A stretch of DNA of 54,351 nucleotides, taken from positions 1 to 54,351 of the forward strand of contig JAALKR010000013.1 in the NCBI GenBank assembly GCA_011087955.1, written 5' to 3'. Both the position numbers and the translations under genes were made by a program. Shown here piece after piece: positions 53,964 to 54,351 of this stretch. Position 1 is the first letter of the stretch. Each line of letters starts with the position of its first letter. Origin of the DNA: Oligoflexia bacterium (GTDB taxonomy: Bacteria > Bdellovibrionota > UBA1018 > CAIPTA01 > JAALKR01). The notes below the pieces were generated by a model. That model was not told where the DNA came from. It worked only from the letters and a program-made list of their open reading frames with translations, and searched no databases.

Positions 53964-54351
53964 TCAAGGATTCGGAGGATTCCACTTGGTGCATCTATCT
54001 ATATCGACTCCGCCGTCCTGCTCCCCTTCGTCGGTGATGGTCCAGCCTCTGCGTAGAAGTTCGGCCCTCGCTTTGGCACCGCAGTCGTTATACTTGGCCC
54101 CCCACCCGCGGAGAGTGAGAGGATTTTTAGAAGTATCAACAATTTGCATGAGCATATCTGAGTAGCTCTCCGTGGTCAGCGCACCACTAGCGCTCCAAAA
54201 TATATTCTCCATAGTAGTTACTCTGCCGAAGTCCCAATTGCTCAGATCGAGCGGCTCTTCTAGCGAGTTAACATAAAAAAAACATATAGCTCATATTGGT
54301 TACGGAGCTGACATCCCAGTTATTCAGATCGAGCTGCTTTAGCGAGCTAGC
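53964..54351 (-). pseudogene. BspA-like leucine-rich-repeat surface protein, 3' part, frameshifted
   Basis: Reading from the window edge on the minus strand gives SLKQLDLNNWDVSSVTNMSYM, a classic BspA-type (DUF285) repeat, which then runs into a stop after eight T bases. If one T is removed the frame continues as VNSLEEPLDLSNWD and on to the typical end domain ALTTESYSDML...GWTITDEG, with stop at 53964-53966. The gene continues beyond the window. The run is A8 at 54275-54282 on the plus strand. A phase-variable switch, a real pseudogene or a sequencing error all fit. BspA-like proteins are exported adhesion-type proteins. Confidence 0.75.

Noticed and set aside
53780-54037. An 85-residue plus-strand open frame rich in Lys/Arg
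   Set aside because: It overlaps, in another frame, both the Ala/Glu/Lys-rich remnant and the BspA-like gene; its composition is what a shifted Glu/Ala/Lys coding frame gives.
1-54351. CRISPR arrays, insertion sequences, rRNA genes and phage genes
   Set aside because: No regularly spaced repeats, transposase or integrase motifs, rRNA sequences or phage structural proteins were recognised on either strand.

Overview
The window looks like chromosomal DNA of a Gram-negative (diderm) bacterium of moderate GC. The N-terminus of RpoA, a SecDF-YajC set, several lipoproteins with lipoboxes and an outer-membrane barrel ending in Phe point to a relative of the former Deltaproteobacteria (Bdellovibrionota or Myxococcota-like). 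That placement is inference from remembered family features, not from a database search.

Layout. (1) 1-14513: the end of tuf, then an almost continuous S10-spc-alpha ribosomal protein operon (rpsJ to rplQ) with secY, adk, infA, rpmJ and rpoA. The operon lacks rplX (uL24) and rpsN (uS14) at their usual places, and map is absent between adk and infA. (2) 14607-17709: a small lipoprotein, an orphan CpaF/TadA-type ATPase on the minus strand, and queA. (3) 18038-30907: a 13 kb four-gene cassette of a giant Met-zincin-like metalloprotease lipoprotein, two giant paralogous lipoproteins and, between these two, a small beta-barrel. It separates queA from tgt, which in many bacteria are adjacent in queA-tgt-yajC-secD-secF. 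This is the best candidate here for an undescribed system. (4) 30911-36967: tgt, yajC, secD, secF, recJ. (5) 37174-38572: a sigma-54-type promoter and one unknown exported protein. (6) 38526-45177, minus strand: mutS, then a glcD-like oxidase, a DsbA-like lipoprotein and pyk. (7) 45311-51700: a zinc-ribbon membrane protein, ssb, and a surface-glycan group (DPM-like glycosyltransferase, thioredoxin-like protein, ugd, WaaE-like glycosyltransferase, glutamine amidotransferase, flippase-like membrane protein). (8) 51818-54351: a short RecQ-like helicase, an HU protein, tRNA-Leu(UAA), a startless coding remnant and a frameshifted BspA-like leucine-rich-repeat gene running off the end.

How parts fit. 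Regions 1 and 4 build ribosomes and the Sec export route that the many exported proteins here would need. queA and tgt act in the same queuosine tRNA pathway although the cassette splits them. The cassette genes are tightly packed on one strand and run into tgt with a 3 nt gap, so read-through into tgt-yajC-secDF is likely. A recurring oddity is short tandem duplication across translation starts (12 bp at the cpaF-like gene, 18 bp at 37202, 14 bp at pyk, a 10 bp repeat with 19 bp period at 45311).
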